Below, piece after piece: positions 1 to 8,152 of a stretch of 64,000 nt of DNA (positions within the stretch are counted from its first letter, which is position 1; each line of letters starts with the position of its first letter). Source of the stretch: Pseudoduganella sp. (lineage in GTDB: Bacteria > Pseudomonadota > Gammaproteobacteria > Burkholderiales > Burkholderiaceae_D); assembly GCA_021323265.1 (NCBI GenBank), contig JAJTCO010000036.1, positions 1 through 64,000 on the forward strand. The letters are read 5' to 3'. The translations under genes were made by a program, and so were the position numbers. The notes under the pieces were generated by a model that saw only the letters and a list, made by a program, of their open reading frames with translations, did not search any database and was not told the origin of the DNA.

Positions 1-87
1 GAGCGCAAAGCGCTGCTGGAAGCCGAACGCGCCGCCATCGTGGCCGAACTGCCAGCGGACGAACCGCACCACAGCGACGAAGCGTAA
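1..87 (+). CDS. C-terminal end of an unidentified protein (5' truncated by window edge)
   Basis: Only the last 28 codons are present, ending in TAA at 85-87. The tail is charged and helical-looking (ERKALLEAERA...), then acidic with two histidines. It is too short to assign to a family. A strong hairpin with a T-run follows 17 bases later, which supports this being a real gene end. The function is unknown. Confidence 0.6.
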   Translation, partial: ERKALLEAERAAIVAELPADEPHHSDEA

Positions 88-104
88 GCTTCAGTCAGCG
101 AGCG

Positions 105-133
105 AAAACGCCACCTCCGGGTGGCGTTTTTTT
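105..133. terminator. Rho-independent terminator, probably bidirectional
   Basis: A perfect stem AACGCCACC / GGTGGCGTT (107-115 and 120-128) with a 4-base loop is followed by a run of T. A shorter A-run precedes the stem, so it could also act on the minus strand for the cupin gene that ends at 228. It lies just after the stop codon of the upstream gene. Confidence 0.85.
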
Positions 134-163
134 ATGCGCGCACGGTGCGTGCCGAGCACTGCC

Positions 164-210
164 GAGCCCGTGTCCACCTTGGGGTCAGACCCTTTGCTGG
201 ACACGGGCTC
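164..210. repeat. REP-like palindromic element, copy 1
   Basis: A 47-base element has 13-base perfect inverted arms (GAGCCCGTGTCCA / TGGACACGGGCTC) around a core containing GGGTCAGACCC. The same element occurs in opposite orientation at 753-799 and 1287-1333, with a close variant at 4854-4906. It resembles RAYT-mobilised REP sequences of Oxalobacteraceae, but no Y1 transposase gene is in the window. It sits between two convergent gene ends. Confidence 0.85.
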
Positions 211-227
211 AGGTGCTGGCCCAAGTG

Positions 228-665
228 CTATTTCTTCTCATCGTTAATGAAGTCGAACTTGGCGTTGGACGTCATGAAGAACTGGCACTCCGCGCCTGCC
301 GCGCAGCCGCTGATGTGCTTGTTGCCGCCGGCTTGCAGCAGGTAGGAACCGGGGCCCAGTTTGTTCTCCGTCCCGTTCTCCGCCTTATGGATGAGCGAGC
401 CGGAAATGATCACCAGCTTCAAGGCGTGGGTGTGGTGGTGCAAGGGATGCATCACGCCCGGATCGAACTTCACCAGCATGCCGAACGGACCGCCCTTCTT
501 CGAATCGCCCCACAGGGTGGCGAGCTTGGTGCCGGCCACCGGGCCAGCCTCCCATTTGATCGCCTCGGCAGGCCAGATTACATCCTGCTTGGCTTTGTCC
601 TTGGCCCAAGCGCCGCTGCCAAGCAGGGCGCACAGCGTCACTACGACTAATGCTGAGCTCTTCAT
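228..665 (-). CDS. Secreted cupin-domain protein (DUF4437-like)
   Basis: A 145-residue protein with a cleavable signal peptide (MKSSALVVV... GAWAKD). The cupin core has a histidine cluster HPLHHHTH, the usual metal-binding strand, and a late G.Y....G motif. The ATG at 665 is chosen over the longer frame because AGGAG lies 8 bases upstream and it begins the signal peptide. Proteins of this group are single-domain beta-barrels, often annotated DUF4437 or ChrR-like. The substrate is unknown. It is a single gene with a REP element just downstream and the shared terminator beyond that. Confidence 0.8.
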   Translation of the reverse strand: MKSSALVVVTLCALLGSGAWAKDKAKQDVIWPAEAIKWEAGPVAGTKLATLWGDSKKGGPFGMLVKFDPGVMHPLHHHTHALKLVIISGSLIHKAENGTENKLGPGSYLLQAGGNKHISGCAAGAECQFFMTSNAKFDFINDEKK

Positions 666-752
666 GGTGTGCTCCTGATGTGTTGAAATTATTGGGTGAA
701 GCACCTTTCAGCATAGTCGCCATGCCGAGCGATTCCAGCGGAATCTTCGGCA

Positions 753-799
753 GAGCCCGTGTCCACCAAAGGGTCTGACCCCAAGGTGGACACGGGCTC
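753..799. repeat. REP-like palindromic element, copy 2
   Basis: Same 47-base family as 164-210 but inverted: arms GAGCCCGTGTCCA / TGGACACGGGCTC with core GGGTCTGACCCC. It sits immediately 3' of the decayed oxidoreductase remnant on the minus strand. The reading frame running through it would encode an artefact peptide (PVSTLGSDP...). Confidence 0.85.
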
Positions 800-809
800 T
801 GCCATGGGC

Positions 810-966
810 CTATCTGGGCGTGGGCGCAATGCTCTGGGGTTGTCCGGGTCCCACTTGGCTTTGACTTCCTGCAGCTGGTCGTCGCTCTCGCCGAAGTAGC
901 CTTGCTGCCAGTCCTTGGATCCGGCGTTGACGTGGTTCTGGTGGTAGCGGTCGGTGAAGATCAATC
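810..966 (-). pseudogene. Remnant of an FAD-linked oxidoreductase (BBE-type C-terminus)
   Basis: The minus strand encodes a tail typical of berberine-bridge-enzyme-like oxidoreductases: a YHQNHVN segment, then W..GYFGES, a QLQEVK helix and WDPDN. After WDPDN the frame is lost. The expected ending (QSIAPTPR, stop at 810-812) is found one frame over, so there is an indel at about 840. Upstream there is a stop (TGA near 962) and no FAD-binding domain, so more than 90% of the gene is missing. A REP element lies just downstream. I read this as a deletion remnant; the family match is by motif recognition only. Confidence 0.6.
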
Positions 967-1286
967 CATACCGCCTCCTTCATACGCCTGCGGAAGCAGG
1001 AAATGGCCGCGAACATCTGTCGGTGCTGCGCTTGTCATGCCGGTTCTCCTCAGGAGTTCAGCGCTTTCAGCTTAGCCAGATGAAAGGGGGCAGTGTTGAT
1101 CTTGGTCATTTGGCTAAGCCTCCCGTGTGCTGAACGAAGCTGCGATCATGGGCAAGCGCGATGGCCTGCGCGGCCCGCGGTGCAACGGTATGGGTGGCTG
1201 GCTGTTGCCAGGCGGTGCCGATCTGGCCGCCAGCAAGAAACAACACCAATATGCCAGTTTCGTCCGCCGGACCGCCGAAACCGGCC
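967..1286. other. Intergenic decay region without a convincing gene
   Basis: On the minus strand there are only short frames: a 19-codon frame starting MTKINTAPF (ATG at about 1105) and a 26-codon frame starting MTSAAPTDV with a good AGGAG upstream. They lie in tandem before the oxidoreductase remnant. A third open stretch (1106-1277) ends GGLAK with its stop overlapping the next ATG. They look like the decayed 5' part of the same locus. None has a recognisable domain. Confidence 0.35.
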
Positions 1287-1333
1287 GAGCCCGTGTCCAC
1301 GAAAGGGTCTGACCCCAAGGTGGACACGGGCTC
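1287..1333. repeat. REP-like palindromic element, copy 3
   Basis: A 47-base copy with perfect 13-base arms (GAGCCCGTGTCCA / TGGACACGGGCTC) and core AAAGGGTCTGACCCC, same orientation as copy 2. It ends only 26 bases before the ATG of the AraC regulator, so it occupies the regulator's promoter or leader region. Confidence 0.85.
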
Positions 1334-1359
1334 AGCTGTAGGTGCGGCATAATGGGCCG

Positions 1360-2244
1360 ATGGAGAGCGTCGAGGAGCTTGAGCGGTGGTTCCGCATGGC
1401 GGGCGTGCAGTCGCTGCATGCTCGCATCGGGCCGCTTCCCGGGTCGGGGGCTGCGCTGGGGCGGTGGACCAGCGAGGGGCCGGACTCGGCCGTGCGCTCC
1501 GTCTGCCCGCATCCGGGCACCTATCGCCTGGCGCTGATGATGGAGCCGCTCGATGCGCGCATCTGGCATGGCGATACGCCGGTCTGGGGCGGCACCATCG
1601 GGGCCAACCGTTTCCGCCTTTGCCCGCCGGGCGAGCAGGGCCGCTGGAGCCAGTTGAGCGGTTGCGATATCGTGAACGTCTTCCTGCCGGTGCCGCTGCT
1701 GGACCGGCTGGCCGCGCAGCGCGGCGAGGAGCTTGATACGGCGCTGTCGGCAAGCCAGTTTACTTCGGACCGCATGGTCTTCGACCTGGTGCGCAAGATG
1801 CTCGACGGGCCTGCCCTGGCCGGTCCGCTGGCGGCGGAAATGTGCGACCACCTGGTCACCGCCCTGGCTTGCTACCTGCTCGAACATTACTCGCAACCTG
1901 CCGCGTCGGCGCCTTCCACCCTGGGCGGGGTGCGCCTGCGCCGGGTCTTGCGCCACATCGCCGAGCACCTGGACGCGCCATTGGCGAACGCGGAGCTGGC
2001 GGCGCTGTGCGGGATGAGCGCGGCGCACTTCTCGCGCGAGTTCCATCGGGCCGTCGGCCTGCCGCCGCACCGCTACGTGCTGACCCGGCGCCTGGCGCGG
2101 GCGCGGGCGGAACTGGCGCAGGGGGAGGCGCGCATCGCCGATATCGCGGAGGCGTTCGGCTTCCACAGCGCGAGCCATTTCACGCGTGCTTTCAGCGCGG
2201 CGTACGGGCAGTCGCCCGCCGTTTGGCGTGCACGCCACAAGTAA
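1360..2244 (+). CDS. AraC-family transcriptional regulator
   Basis: A 294-residue protein. The N-terminal ~170 residues look like a cupin-like sensor domain. The C-terminal ~100 residues hold the double helix-turn-helix of AraC proteins: first HTH around LANAELAALCGMSAAHFSREF, second around ARIADIAEAFGFHSASHFTRAF with the family signature. A GTG at 1342 in the same frame is an alternative start; neither has a strong ribosome site, and the ATG is preferred. A REP palindrome sits directly upstream. The next gene, the M64 peptidase, begins 110 bases downstream on the same strand and could be a target, but nothing proves this. Confidence 0.85.
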   Translation: MESVEELERWFRMAGVQSLHARIGPLPGSGAALGRWTSEGPDSAVRSVCPHPGTYRLALMMEPLDARIWHGDTPVWGGTIGANRFRLCPPGEQGRWSQLSGCDIVNVFLPVPLLDRLAAQRGEELDTALSASQFTSDRMVFDLVRKMLDGPALAGPLAAEMCDHLVTALACYLLEHYSQPAASAPSTLGGVRLRRVLRHIAEHLDAPLANAELAALCGMSAAHFSREFHRAVGLPPHRYVLTRRLARARAELAQGEARIADIAEAFGFHSASHFTRAFSAAYGQSPAVWRARHK

Positions 2245-2353
2245 CAATTGTTATTAGCAGGATTGTGCAATTTGCGCGCGTTTGTGCGCGCGCGCCGTCT
2301 GCCTTCGGCCACAGAATCTCCAGACCCTAACCACAACAAATGGAGAGACGAAG

Positions 2354-3964
2354 ATGGCATCACTACACAAGGCCGCGGCGCTGCTTGCGCTGCTGGCGGC
2401 AGGGGCGGCGCAGGCCGACAATATCTCGCTGCGCATCGGCTTCAGCGAGGGGCGCAGCGGGGCGGAGTTCAAGCCGCTGCACGCGGAGGTGGGCAAGTTC
2501 GCGGTGACGCCCAACGTGCGCCAGGGTGCGGAGGGCGACCAGTGGGTCGTGGTGGCGAAGGATGCGCAGGGCCGCGTGCTGCATGAGGTGAGCGTGAACA
2601 ATGGCTTGCGCCGCCACGTGGAGACCTTCAACCCGCGCACCGGCGCGATCGACCTGTCGACCACCGTGCAGCAGCGTGATGGCAGCTTCGAGGTGTCGCT
2701 GCCCTACGACCAGGCAACCGCCAGCGTGGAGGTGCTGCCGCGCCAGGGCGGGACGGCCAGCGCGAAATCGGCGGCGGCAACGGGGGCGGCGCCGCTGGCG
2801 CGCTTCGACCGTGGCGCACTGGACCTGGCAGTCAGCAACGCGCGCGCCGGGCGCAGCGCCAAGCTGGCCGCCACGCCTGCCGCGACCGCGACCACCGTCC
2901 TGAATACCGGCAGCTCGTCTGCGCGCATGGATTACGTCTTCATCGGCGATGGCTATACGGCGGCGGAGATGGACAAGTGGCGCGCGGACGCGCAGAAGGT
3001 GATCAACGGCTTCCTGGCCGATCCGCTGTTCAACGCCAATCGTGCGTCGATGAACATCCATCGCGTGGACGTGGCGAGTAACCAGTCCGGCGTCGATGAA
3101 CTCGACAAGGGCATCTATCGCGATACGGCGATGGACGGGGAGTTCGCCTGCTATAACATCGAGCGCCTGCTGTGCGTGAACAACACCAAGGCGACCAATA
3201 TCGCCGCTTCGGTGCTGGCGCCGGACGCGCGCGACGTGATCGTGGTCATCGCCAACTCGACGCGCTATGGCGGTTCGGGCGGTGCGGTGGCGACGCTGTC
3301 GATGCATGCGTCGTCGATCGAGGTGGCCTTGCATGAAATCGGCCACACGGCATTTGCGCTGGCCGACGAGTATGAGTACGGCACTTGCAGCACCAGCAGC
3401 GAGCCGACGGAAGTGAACGTGTCGCTGAACGGTACGCGTGCGGTGAAGTGGGGCGCGCTGATCGCGGGCAGCACGGCGGTGCCGACCGGCTTGGGGGCAT
3501 ATCCGAACGGCACGGTGGGGGCCTTCCAGGGTGGCCAGTACTGCATGACCGGCAAGTACCGGCCGACGGAGAACTCGCGCATGCGGACCTTGGGCTATCC
3601 TTGGCATGCGGTGAACGAGGGGGCGGTGCAGAAGGTGTTCGCCAAGTACACCGGCAGCGGGGTGACGCAGACCGGCACCCTGAGCAGCGGCGGCAGCGCG
3701 AATGCGCCGAGCGCATCGCCGGGCTATGTGTCGGCCGGCGCGGGGACCTTTGCACTGACCTTGAGCGGGCCGGCCAATGCGGACTTCGACCTGTTCCTGT
3801 TCAAGTGGTCCAACAATGCCTGGACCAAGGTCGCGGCCAGCGAGGGCAATACGTCGTCCGAGTCGATCAGCTACAACGGCACGGCAGGCTATTACTACGC
3901 GCAGGTGAAGTCGTATTCGGGCAGCGGCAGCTATACGCTGAACTACAGCTTCCCCAAGCCTTAG
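2354..3964 (+). CDS. Secreted M64-family (IgA-peptidase-like) zinc metallopeptidase
   Basis: A 536-residue protein. The signal peptide is at residues 1-20 (MASLHKAAALLALLAAGAAQA). An N-terminal beta-sandwich region follows (about 25-165), then the M64 catalytic domain beginning near MDYVFIGDGYT with the zinc motif HEIGH (H327-E328-H331) followed by ADEYEYG. The C-terminal ~90 residues match a bacterial pre-peptidase C-terminal (PPC) domain (FDLFLFKWS...YYAQVKSYSGSGSYTL). The start at 2354 is supported by GGAGAGACGAAG just upstream and the signal peptide; an upstream in-frame Met is ignored. Such proteins are extracellular proteases of unknown natural substrate. Confidence 0.85.
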   Translation: MASLHKAAALLALLAAGAAQADNISLRIGFSEGRSGAEFKPLHAEVGKFAVTPNVRQGAEGDQWVVVAKDAQGRVLHEVSVNNGLRRHVETFNPRTGAIDLSTTVQQRDGSFEVSLPYDQATASVEVLPRQGGTASAKSAAATGAAPLARFDRGALDLAVSNARAGRSAKLAATPAATATTVLNTGSSSARMDYVFIGDGYTAAEMDKWRADAQKVINGFLADPLFNANRASMNIHRVDVASNQSGVDELDKGIYRDTAMDGEFACYNIERLLCVNNTKATNIAASVLAPDARDVIVVIANSTRYGGSGGAVATLSMHASSIEVALHEIGHTAFALADEYEYGTCSTSSEPTEVNVSLNGTRAVKWGALIAGSTAVPTGLGAYPNGTVGAFQGGQYCMTGKYRPTENSRMRTLGYPWHAVNEGAVQKVFAKYTGSGVTQTGTLSSGGSANAPSASPGYVSAGAGTFALTLSGPANADFDLFLFKWSNNAWTKVAASEGNTSSESISYNGTAGYYYAQVKSYSGSGSYTLNYSFPKP

Positions 3965-4830
3965 TTGCGCGCTGAAGGCCCGCCGATGCGGGCCTTGACC
4001 AGCACCGGCAGGTGATCGGACGGGAAGCGGCCGTGACGGGAATCGGTCAGCGTCGCATAGCTCAGCACCTTGACCTGCGGGCTGACGAAGATGTAGTCGA
4101 TGCGCTCTTCCAGCGGGCTGTCGATCTTGAAGGCGTTGAAGGTGCCAATGGGGCCGTAAGCTGGCTTGGCGCTGATGTCGAAAGCGTCGGCCAGCGCAGT
4201 CTTCATGGTGGCGATCTGCTCCGTCTCCGGCACGGAATTGAAATCGCCCGCCACGATCACGGGTGCGGCGCCGGCGATTTCCTTCACTTTGCTTAGCATC
4301 AGCCTGGCCGATTCGCGGCGCGCGACCTGGCCTTCATGGTCGAAATGCACGGAGAAGAAGTAGAACTTGCGGCCGCTCTGGCGGTCCTGCAGGTGCGCCC
4401 AGGATGCAAGGCGGTGGCAGCACGTGGCATCCCAGCCCAGCGAGGGACGCTCCGGCGTCTGGCTCAACCAGAAATCGCCGGCGCGCAGCAGCGTGAAGCG
4501 CTGGCGCTTGTAGAAGATGGCGGAGTGCTCGCCGGCGTGCTGGCCATCGTCGCGGCCGACGCCGACGTGCGCGTATTCAGGCATGCCGTCCAGGTCGGCG
4601 ATCTGCTCGGGCAAGCCTTCCTGGGTCGCAAACACATCGAAGTCGTGGTAGCGCACCAGGCTCTTCACCAGTTCCTTGCGGTGCGGCCAGGCGTTGGCGC
4701 CGTCGCGCTCGGTGCTCATGCGCAGGTTGTAGGTGGCGATGTGCAAAGTCGCCTGCTGTTGCGCATGCGCGGCAGGCAGCAGCGCCAACAGGAAGGTCAG
4801 CAACAGCAATGGGCGGCGGACGGTCGTCAT
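3961..4830 (-). CDS. Exported endonuclease/exonuclease/phosphatase-family protein
   Basis: A 289-residue protein with signal peptide MTTVRRPLLLLTFLLALLPA and cleavage after AHA. It contains the full EEP signature in order: TYNLRM, the QEG metal-binding glutamate, HFDHEG, GDFNS, RIDYIFV and the terminal SDHLPV. The family includes DNase I-like nucleases and phosphodiesterases; the secreted short type is often a phosphoesterase of unknown substrate. Its 3' end overlaps the M64 peptidase gene by 4 bases, convergently. GAGGA precedes the chosen ATG; a second in-frame ATG 12 bases upstream overlaps that site and is less likely. Confidence 0.85.
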   Translation of the reverse strand: MTTVRRPLLLLTFLLALLPAAHAQQQATLHIATYNLRMSTERDGANAWPHRKELVKSLVRYHDFDVFATQEGLPEQIADLDGMPEYAHVGVGRDDGQHAGEHSAIFYKRQRFTLLRAGDFWLSQTPERPSLGWDATCCHRLASWAHLQDRQSGRKFYFFSVHFDHEGQVARRESARLMLSKVKEIAGAAPVIVAGDFNSVPETEQIATMKTALADAFDISAKPAYGPIGTFNAFKIDSPLEERIDYIFVSPQVKVLSYATLTDSRHGRFPSDHLPVLVKARIGGPSARN

Positions 4831-4853
4831 GTTTCCTCGCATGCATGGTTACG

Positions 4854-4906
4854 GCTGACCCCGTGTCCACCAAAGGGTCTGACCCCAAGGTGGACACGGG
4901 GTCAGC
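4854..4906. repeat. REP-like palindromic element, copy 4 (variant ends)
   Basis: A longer palindrome than copies 1-3: arms GCTGACCCCGTGTCCACC / GGTGGACACGGGGTCAGC around the same AAAGGGTCTGACCCCAA core. The right arm contains the TGA stop codon of the YjbR-family gene (4902-4904 on the minus strand), so the element forms that gene's 3' end. Confidence 0.85.
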
Positions 4907-5261
4907 TGGTGGAGAGTTCGCGCTGGCGCGCTTTGGGCAGGGCGCTGAAGGCTTTGTCGTAGGACCATTGCACCAGTTCGATCAGGTAGTCTTCCGGGAA
5001 GCGGCGCACGTCGACAATCGTGACCCAGTGGTAGCGCCCCATGTAGCGCGCCGGCTTCACGCCGGGCATGCCGGTGAGCTCGAGGAAGCGGTCGGGCGTG
5101 GCGCGCATGCTGAAGCGCCATTGCTCCGGCGCGCTGGTCTTGAAGTAGGCGAAGGTCTTGCCGCCGATCTTGTAACTGAGTACGTTGACCGGCGGCGCGT
5201 GGAGCAGGCTGTCTGCGCCGGGCAGACCGGCGCAGTGGGCTTTGAGCTGCTCCGTGTCCAT
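4902..5261 (-). CDS. MmcQ/YjbR-family DNA-binding-fold protein
   Basis: A 119-residue single-domain protein of the YjbR double-wing fold (CyaY-like). Visible features are a GADSLLHAPP segment, the KTFAYFK strand, and a final helix with YMGRYHWVTI and LIELVQWSYDKA. The biological role of the family is poorly known. Its ATG overlaps the TGA of the M16 peptidase gene (TGATG), so the two are translationally coupled, with the peptidase first. Its stop codon is supplied by the REP element at 4854-4906, which may have replaced the original C-terminus by a few residues. Confidence 0.85.
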   Translation of the reverse strand: MDTEQLKAHCAGLPGADSLLHAPPVNVLSYKIGGKTFAYFKTSAPEQWRFSMRATPDRFLELTGMPGVKPARYMGRYHWVTIVDVRRFPEDYLIELVQWSYDKAFSALPKARQRELSTS

Positions 5262-8032
5262 CAGTTCAAGGCCTTGCCGTCGGCGTCGAGGCGGATGATC
5301 TCGCCCCAGTTCAATTCGCGGATGCCCGCTTCGATCTTCTTGACGTCGCCCACCACCAGCCAGACCACCTCACCGGGCTTGATGTACTTCGGTGCGGCGG
5401 CGCCCAGCTGCTGTTCGGACAGGGCGCGGATGTTGCCTGCGTACTTGGCCCAGTGGTCTTCCGGCAGGTTCAGGTTGATCGATTGCAGGGCGGCGTTTTC
5501 CAGCGAGGCCAGGGTTTCGAAGCGGCCGGCCATGCGCGAGGTCATGTTGCGCATGATGCTCTTGTACTCTTCGCCTGCGATCGGGCGGGCGCCGGCGATG
5601 TCCTTGATCTCCTTGGCCAGTTCCAGCATCGATTCCTTGGTCTTGTTGGTCTGCACCGGGGCCTGGATGGCGAACGCGCGCTGGCCGCGCACGTTGGTCA
5701 GCATGCCTTGCACGCCGTAGCTCCAGTGCTTGTCCAGGCGCAGGTTGCGGTTCAGGCGCGAGGTGGCCATGCCGCCGAAGTTCTGCATCACCGGTTCCAT
5801 TGCCAGGTCTTCGGGCTGGCCCTGGGTCTGCGACAGGTGGGTGGCGATGATCACCGATTGCGGCGCGTCGGGCTTGTCGATCAGGTAGATGCGCTTGTTG
5901 GACAGGCTCTTGCCTGGCGCGACTTCCTTCTTCGGGGCGCTGCCGGCCGCCCACTTGCCAAAGGCCGCTTCCAGCATCGGCTTGAGCTTGTCCATCGTGG
6001 TGTCGCCGGCGACGACCAGGGTGGCGTTGCCGGGCTTGAACCAGTCGGCGTGCCATTTGGCCAGGTCGGCGCGGCTCAGGCTGTCAACGGTCTGTTCGCT
6101 GCCGCTGGCGGGGCGGCCGTAGGCGCTTGCGCTGCCGTAGGCGGCGTGCGCGGCCAGGCGTTGCGCCATGCTGAAGGGGTTGGCCTTCTCCTGGCCGATC
6201 TGCGCCATGCGGCGCTGCTTTTGCAGCTTGAACTGCTCTTCCGGGAAGCTCGGGTTCAGCGCCGCGTCGGCCATCAGTTCCAGCGATGCCTTCAGGTTGA
6301 GCGAGGTGGCCCCCAGGCGCACCAGCGACATGTCGGCGGTGGTGCCGGTCAGCAGGCGGGCGCCTTGCGATTCCAGGGCGTCCGACAGCTGGAAGGCGTC
6401 GCGCGTCTTGGTGCCCTTGTCCAGCAGGTCGAGCGTGAGCGAGGCCAGGCCGGCCTTGGCGGCGCTGTCGGCGGCGGCGCCGGCGTCCACCGCCAGCGTC
6501 ACGTTCACGATGGGGGCGCCGTGGCGTTCCATCAGGATGACCTTGAGGCCATTGGACAGCGTGGCGCGCTGCATGGCCGGGAAGCCGACGTCGGGCGCTT
6601 CGCCCAGCGCTGGCAGCACCTTGCGGTCGATGTTGGTCTTGCCCGCGGACAGCTTGGCGCTGGTGGTGACCGTCATGGTGTAGTGGTTGGCGCGCAGCCA
6701 TTTGTCGGCGCTGGCCTTCACTTCGGCCGGCGTGGCGTCGGCGGTCAGCTTCAGGTTCTTCAGGTAGGCGTCGGGCGAGCCGCCGTAGGTCATGGACTGG
6801 GCCAGCACGTCATTGCGGCCGCCGAAGCCGCCCAGGCGTTCGATGTCGCGCGAGAATTCGGCGAAGCTGGCAGTCTTCACGCGCGCCAGTTCGGCGGCGC
6901 TGGGGCCCTTGTCCAGCAGCTCTTTCATCACGGCGTCGATTTCGCGTTCGACTTCGTCCTGGTCGGCGCCCGGCTTGAGGGTGACGGTGACCTGGAAGAT
7001 GCCGGCGATCTCGGACGGCAGCGCGCCGGCGCTGACGCCGGTGGCCAGGCCCTTGTCGTACATCAGGCGCTTGTTCAGGCGTGCGCTCTTGGAGCCGGCC
7101 AGCACGTCGGCGAACAGCTGCAGGCGCTGGGCGTCGGCGCTGCCCCAGCCGGGCATGTGGTAGGCGCGGTAGATGCGCACTTGCGGCACCTGGTCTTCCA
7201 TGGTGTCGCGGATGTTGCGGTCCAGGGTCGGGATCCAGGTGTCGGTGCGGGCCAGGGCCGGGCCGGGCGGGATGCCGTCGAAGTATTTCTTCACCAGTTC
7301 CAGCGCGCGTTCGGGCGTGATGTCGCCGGACAGGGAGATCACCGCGTTGTTCGGGCCGTAGTAGGTGCGGTACCACTCCTTCACGTCTTCCAGCGTGGCG
7401 GCCTGCAGGTCTTCCATGTAGCCGATCACGGGCCAGGAGTACGGGTGCGAGTACGGGTACATGCGCTGCACGATCTCGCTGCGCGCGCGGCCGTAGGGCT
7501 GGTTCTCGCCCTGGCGCTTTTCGTTGGAGACGACGCCGCGTTCGCGCTCGAGCATGTCCTTGTTGATGTAGTTGCCCAGGAAGCCCATGCGGTCCGCTTC
7601 CAGGTACAGCGTGCGCTCGAGCGCCGACACCGGCACGTCTTCGAAGAAGTTGGTGCGGTCGTAGTTGGTGGTGCCGTTGCGGTTGGTGGCGCCCAGGTCG
7701 TCCATCGCTTCGCGGAAGCCGTGCGGGTAGTTCTCGGAACCGTTGAAGAAGAAGTGCTCGAACATGTGGGCGAAGCCGGTCTTGCCGCGCTTCTCGTTGC
7801 GCGAACCGACGTGGTACCACATGTTCACGCCCACCACTGGCACGCTGTGGTCGGTGTGCACGATCAGCGTCAGGCCGTTCTGCAGGGTGAATTTCTTGTA
7901 GGGAATGGTGTAAGGCTTGAGGTCGAAGGCCGGGGCGCTGGCGGCTGGCTTGGCGGCCGGGGCGCTGTAGGCGGGGGCGGCGACGGCGCCGGCCAATGCG
8001 GCGGCAACCGCAAGGCGGAGGATGTGGCTCAT
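5261..8032 (-). CDS. Secreted M16-family (pitrilysin-like) zinc peptidase, two-domain
   Basis: A 923-residue protein. The signal peptide is at residues 1-23. The first M16 domain (about 40-480) carries the inverted zinc motif HMFEH (H89, E92, H93) and downstream the ERGVVSNEKRQ helix that gives the third ligand. The second M16 domain (about 510-920) keeps the fold but lacks the zinc motif, as is usual for the non-catalytic half. The ATG at 8032 is chosen over a longer frame because it starts the signal peptide. Proteins of this type are periplasmic or outer-membrane-associated oligopeptidases. It is coupled to the YjbR gene and divergent from an HTH regulator 120 bases away. Confidence 0.92.
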   Translation of the reverse strand: MSHILRLAVAAALAGAVAAPAYSAPAAKPAASAPAFDLKPYTIPYKKFTLQNGLTLIVHTDHSVPVVGVNMWYHVGSRNEKRGKTGFAHMFEHFFFNGSENYPHGFREAMDDLGATNRNGTTNYDRTNFFEDVPVSALERTLYLEADRMGFLGNYINKDMLERERGVVSNEKRQGENQPYGRARSEIVQRMYPYSHPYSWPVIGYMEDLQAATLEDVKEWYRTYYGPNNAVISLSGDITPERALELVKKYFDGIPPGPALARTDTWIPTLDRNIRDTMEDQVPQVRIYRAYHMPGWGSADAQRLQLFADVLAGSKSARLNKRLMYDKGLATGVSAGALPSEIAGIFQVTVTLKPGADQDEVEREIDAVMKELLDKGPSAAELARVKTASFAEFSRDIERLGGFGGRNDVLAQSMTYGGSPDAYLKNLKLTADATPAEVKASADKWLRANHYTMTVTTSAKLSAGKTNIDRKVLPALGEAPDVGFPAMQRATLSNGLKVILMERHGAPIVNVTLAVDAGAAADSAAKAGLASLTLDLLDKGTKTRDAFQLSDALESQGARLLTGTTADMSLVRLGATSLNLKASLELMADAALNPSFPEEQFKLQKQRRMAQIGQEKANPFSMAQRLAAHAAYGSASAYGRPASGSEQTVDSLSRADLAKWHADWFKPGNATLVVAGDTTMDKLKPMLEAAFGKWAAGSAPKKEVAPGKSLSNKRIYLIDKPDAPQSVIIATHLSQTQGQPEDLAMEPVMQNFGGMATSRLNRNLRLDKHWSYGVQGMLTNVRGQRAFAIQAPVQTNKTKESMLELAKEIKDIAGARPIAGEEYKSIMRNMTSRMAGRFETLASLENAALQSINLNLPEDHWAKYAGNIRALSEQQLGAAAPKYIKPGEVVWLVVGDVKKIEAGIRELNWGEIIRLDADGKALN

Positions 8033-8088
8033 GGAGGTCCTTTTAAGAGGGATGGTTAAGGGCTTCGCGCATAAGCATGAATGTTTTC

Positions 8089-8102
8089 TTGTCAAATGAC
8101 AA
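8089..8102. promoter_or_regulatory. Candidate operator/promoter palindrome between the M16 peptidase and HTH regulator genes
   Basis: TTGTCA-AA-TGACAA is a perfect 6-base inverted repeat inside the 120-base divergent intergenic region, which is much more AT-rich than its surroundings. On the minus strand it also provides TTGACA, a consensus -35, with TATGCG 16 bases on as a weak -10 for the peptidase gene. A regulator bound here could control both directions. This is a sequence pattern only. Confidence 0.35.
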
Positions 8103-8152
8103 TGTCGAAATGTATCAACGGCGGCGGGAATGGTCATGCTAATATTTGGTCT

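Noticed and set aside
753-799. Peptides such as PVSTLGSDP encoded across the palindromes
   Set aside because: They appear wherever the repeat lies in an open frame and are artefacts of the element, not a protein motif.
5453-8059. Long plus-strand open frame (868 codons) across the M16 peptidase
   Set aside because: It is antisense to a peptidase with intact zinc motif and signal peptide; its translation is Val/Gly/His/Ala-rich without domains, as expected from GC-rich codon bias.
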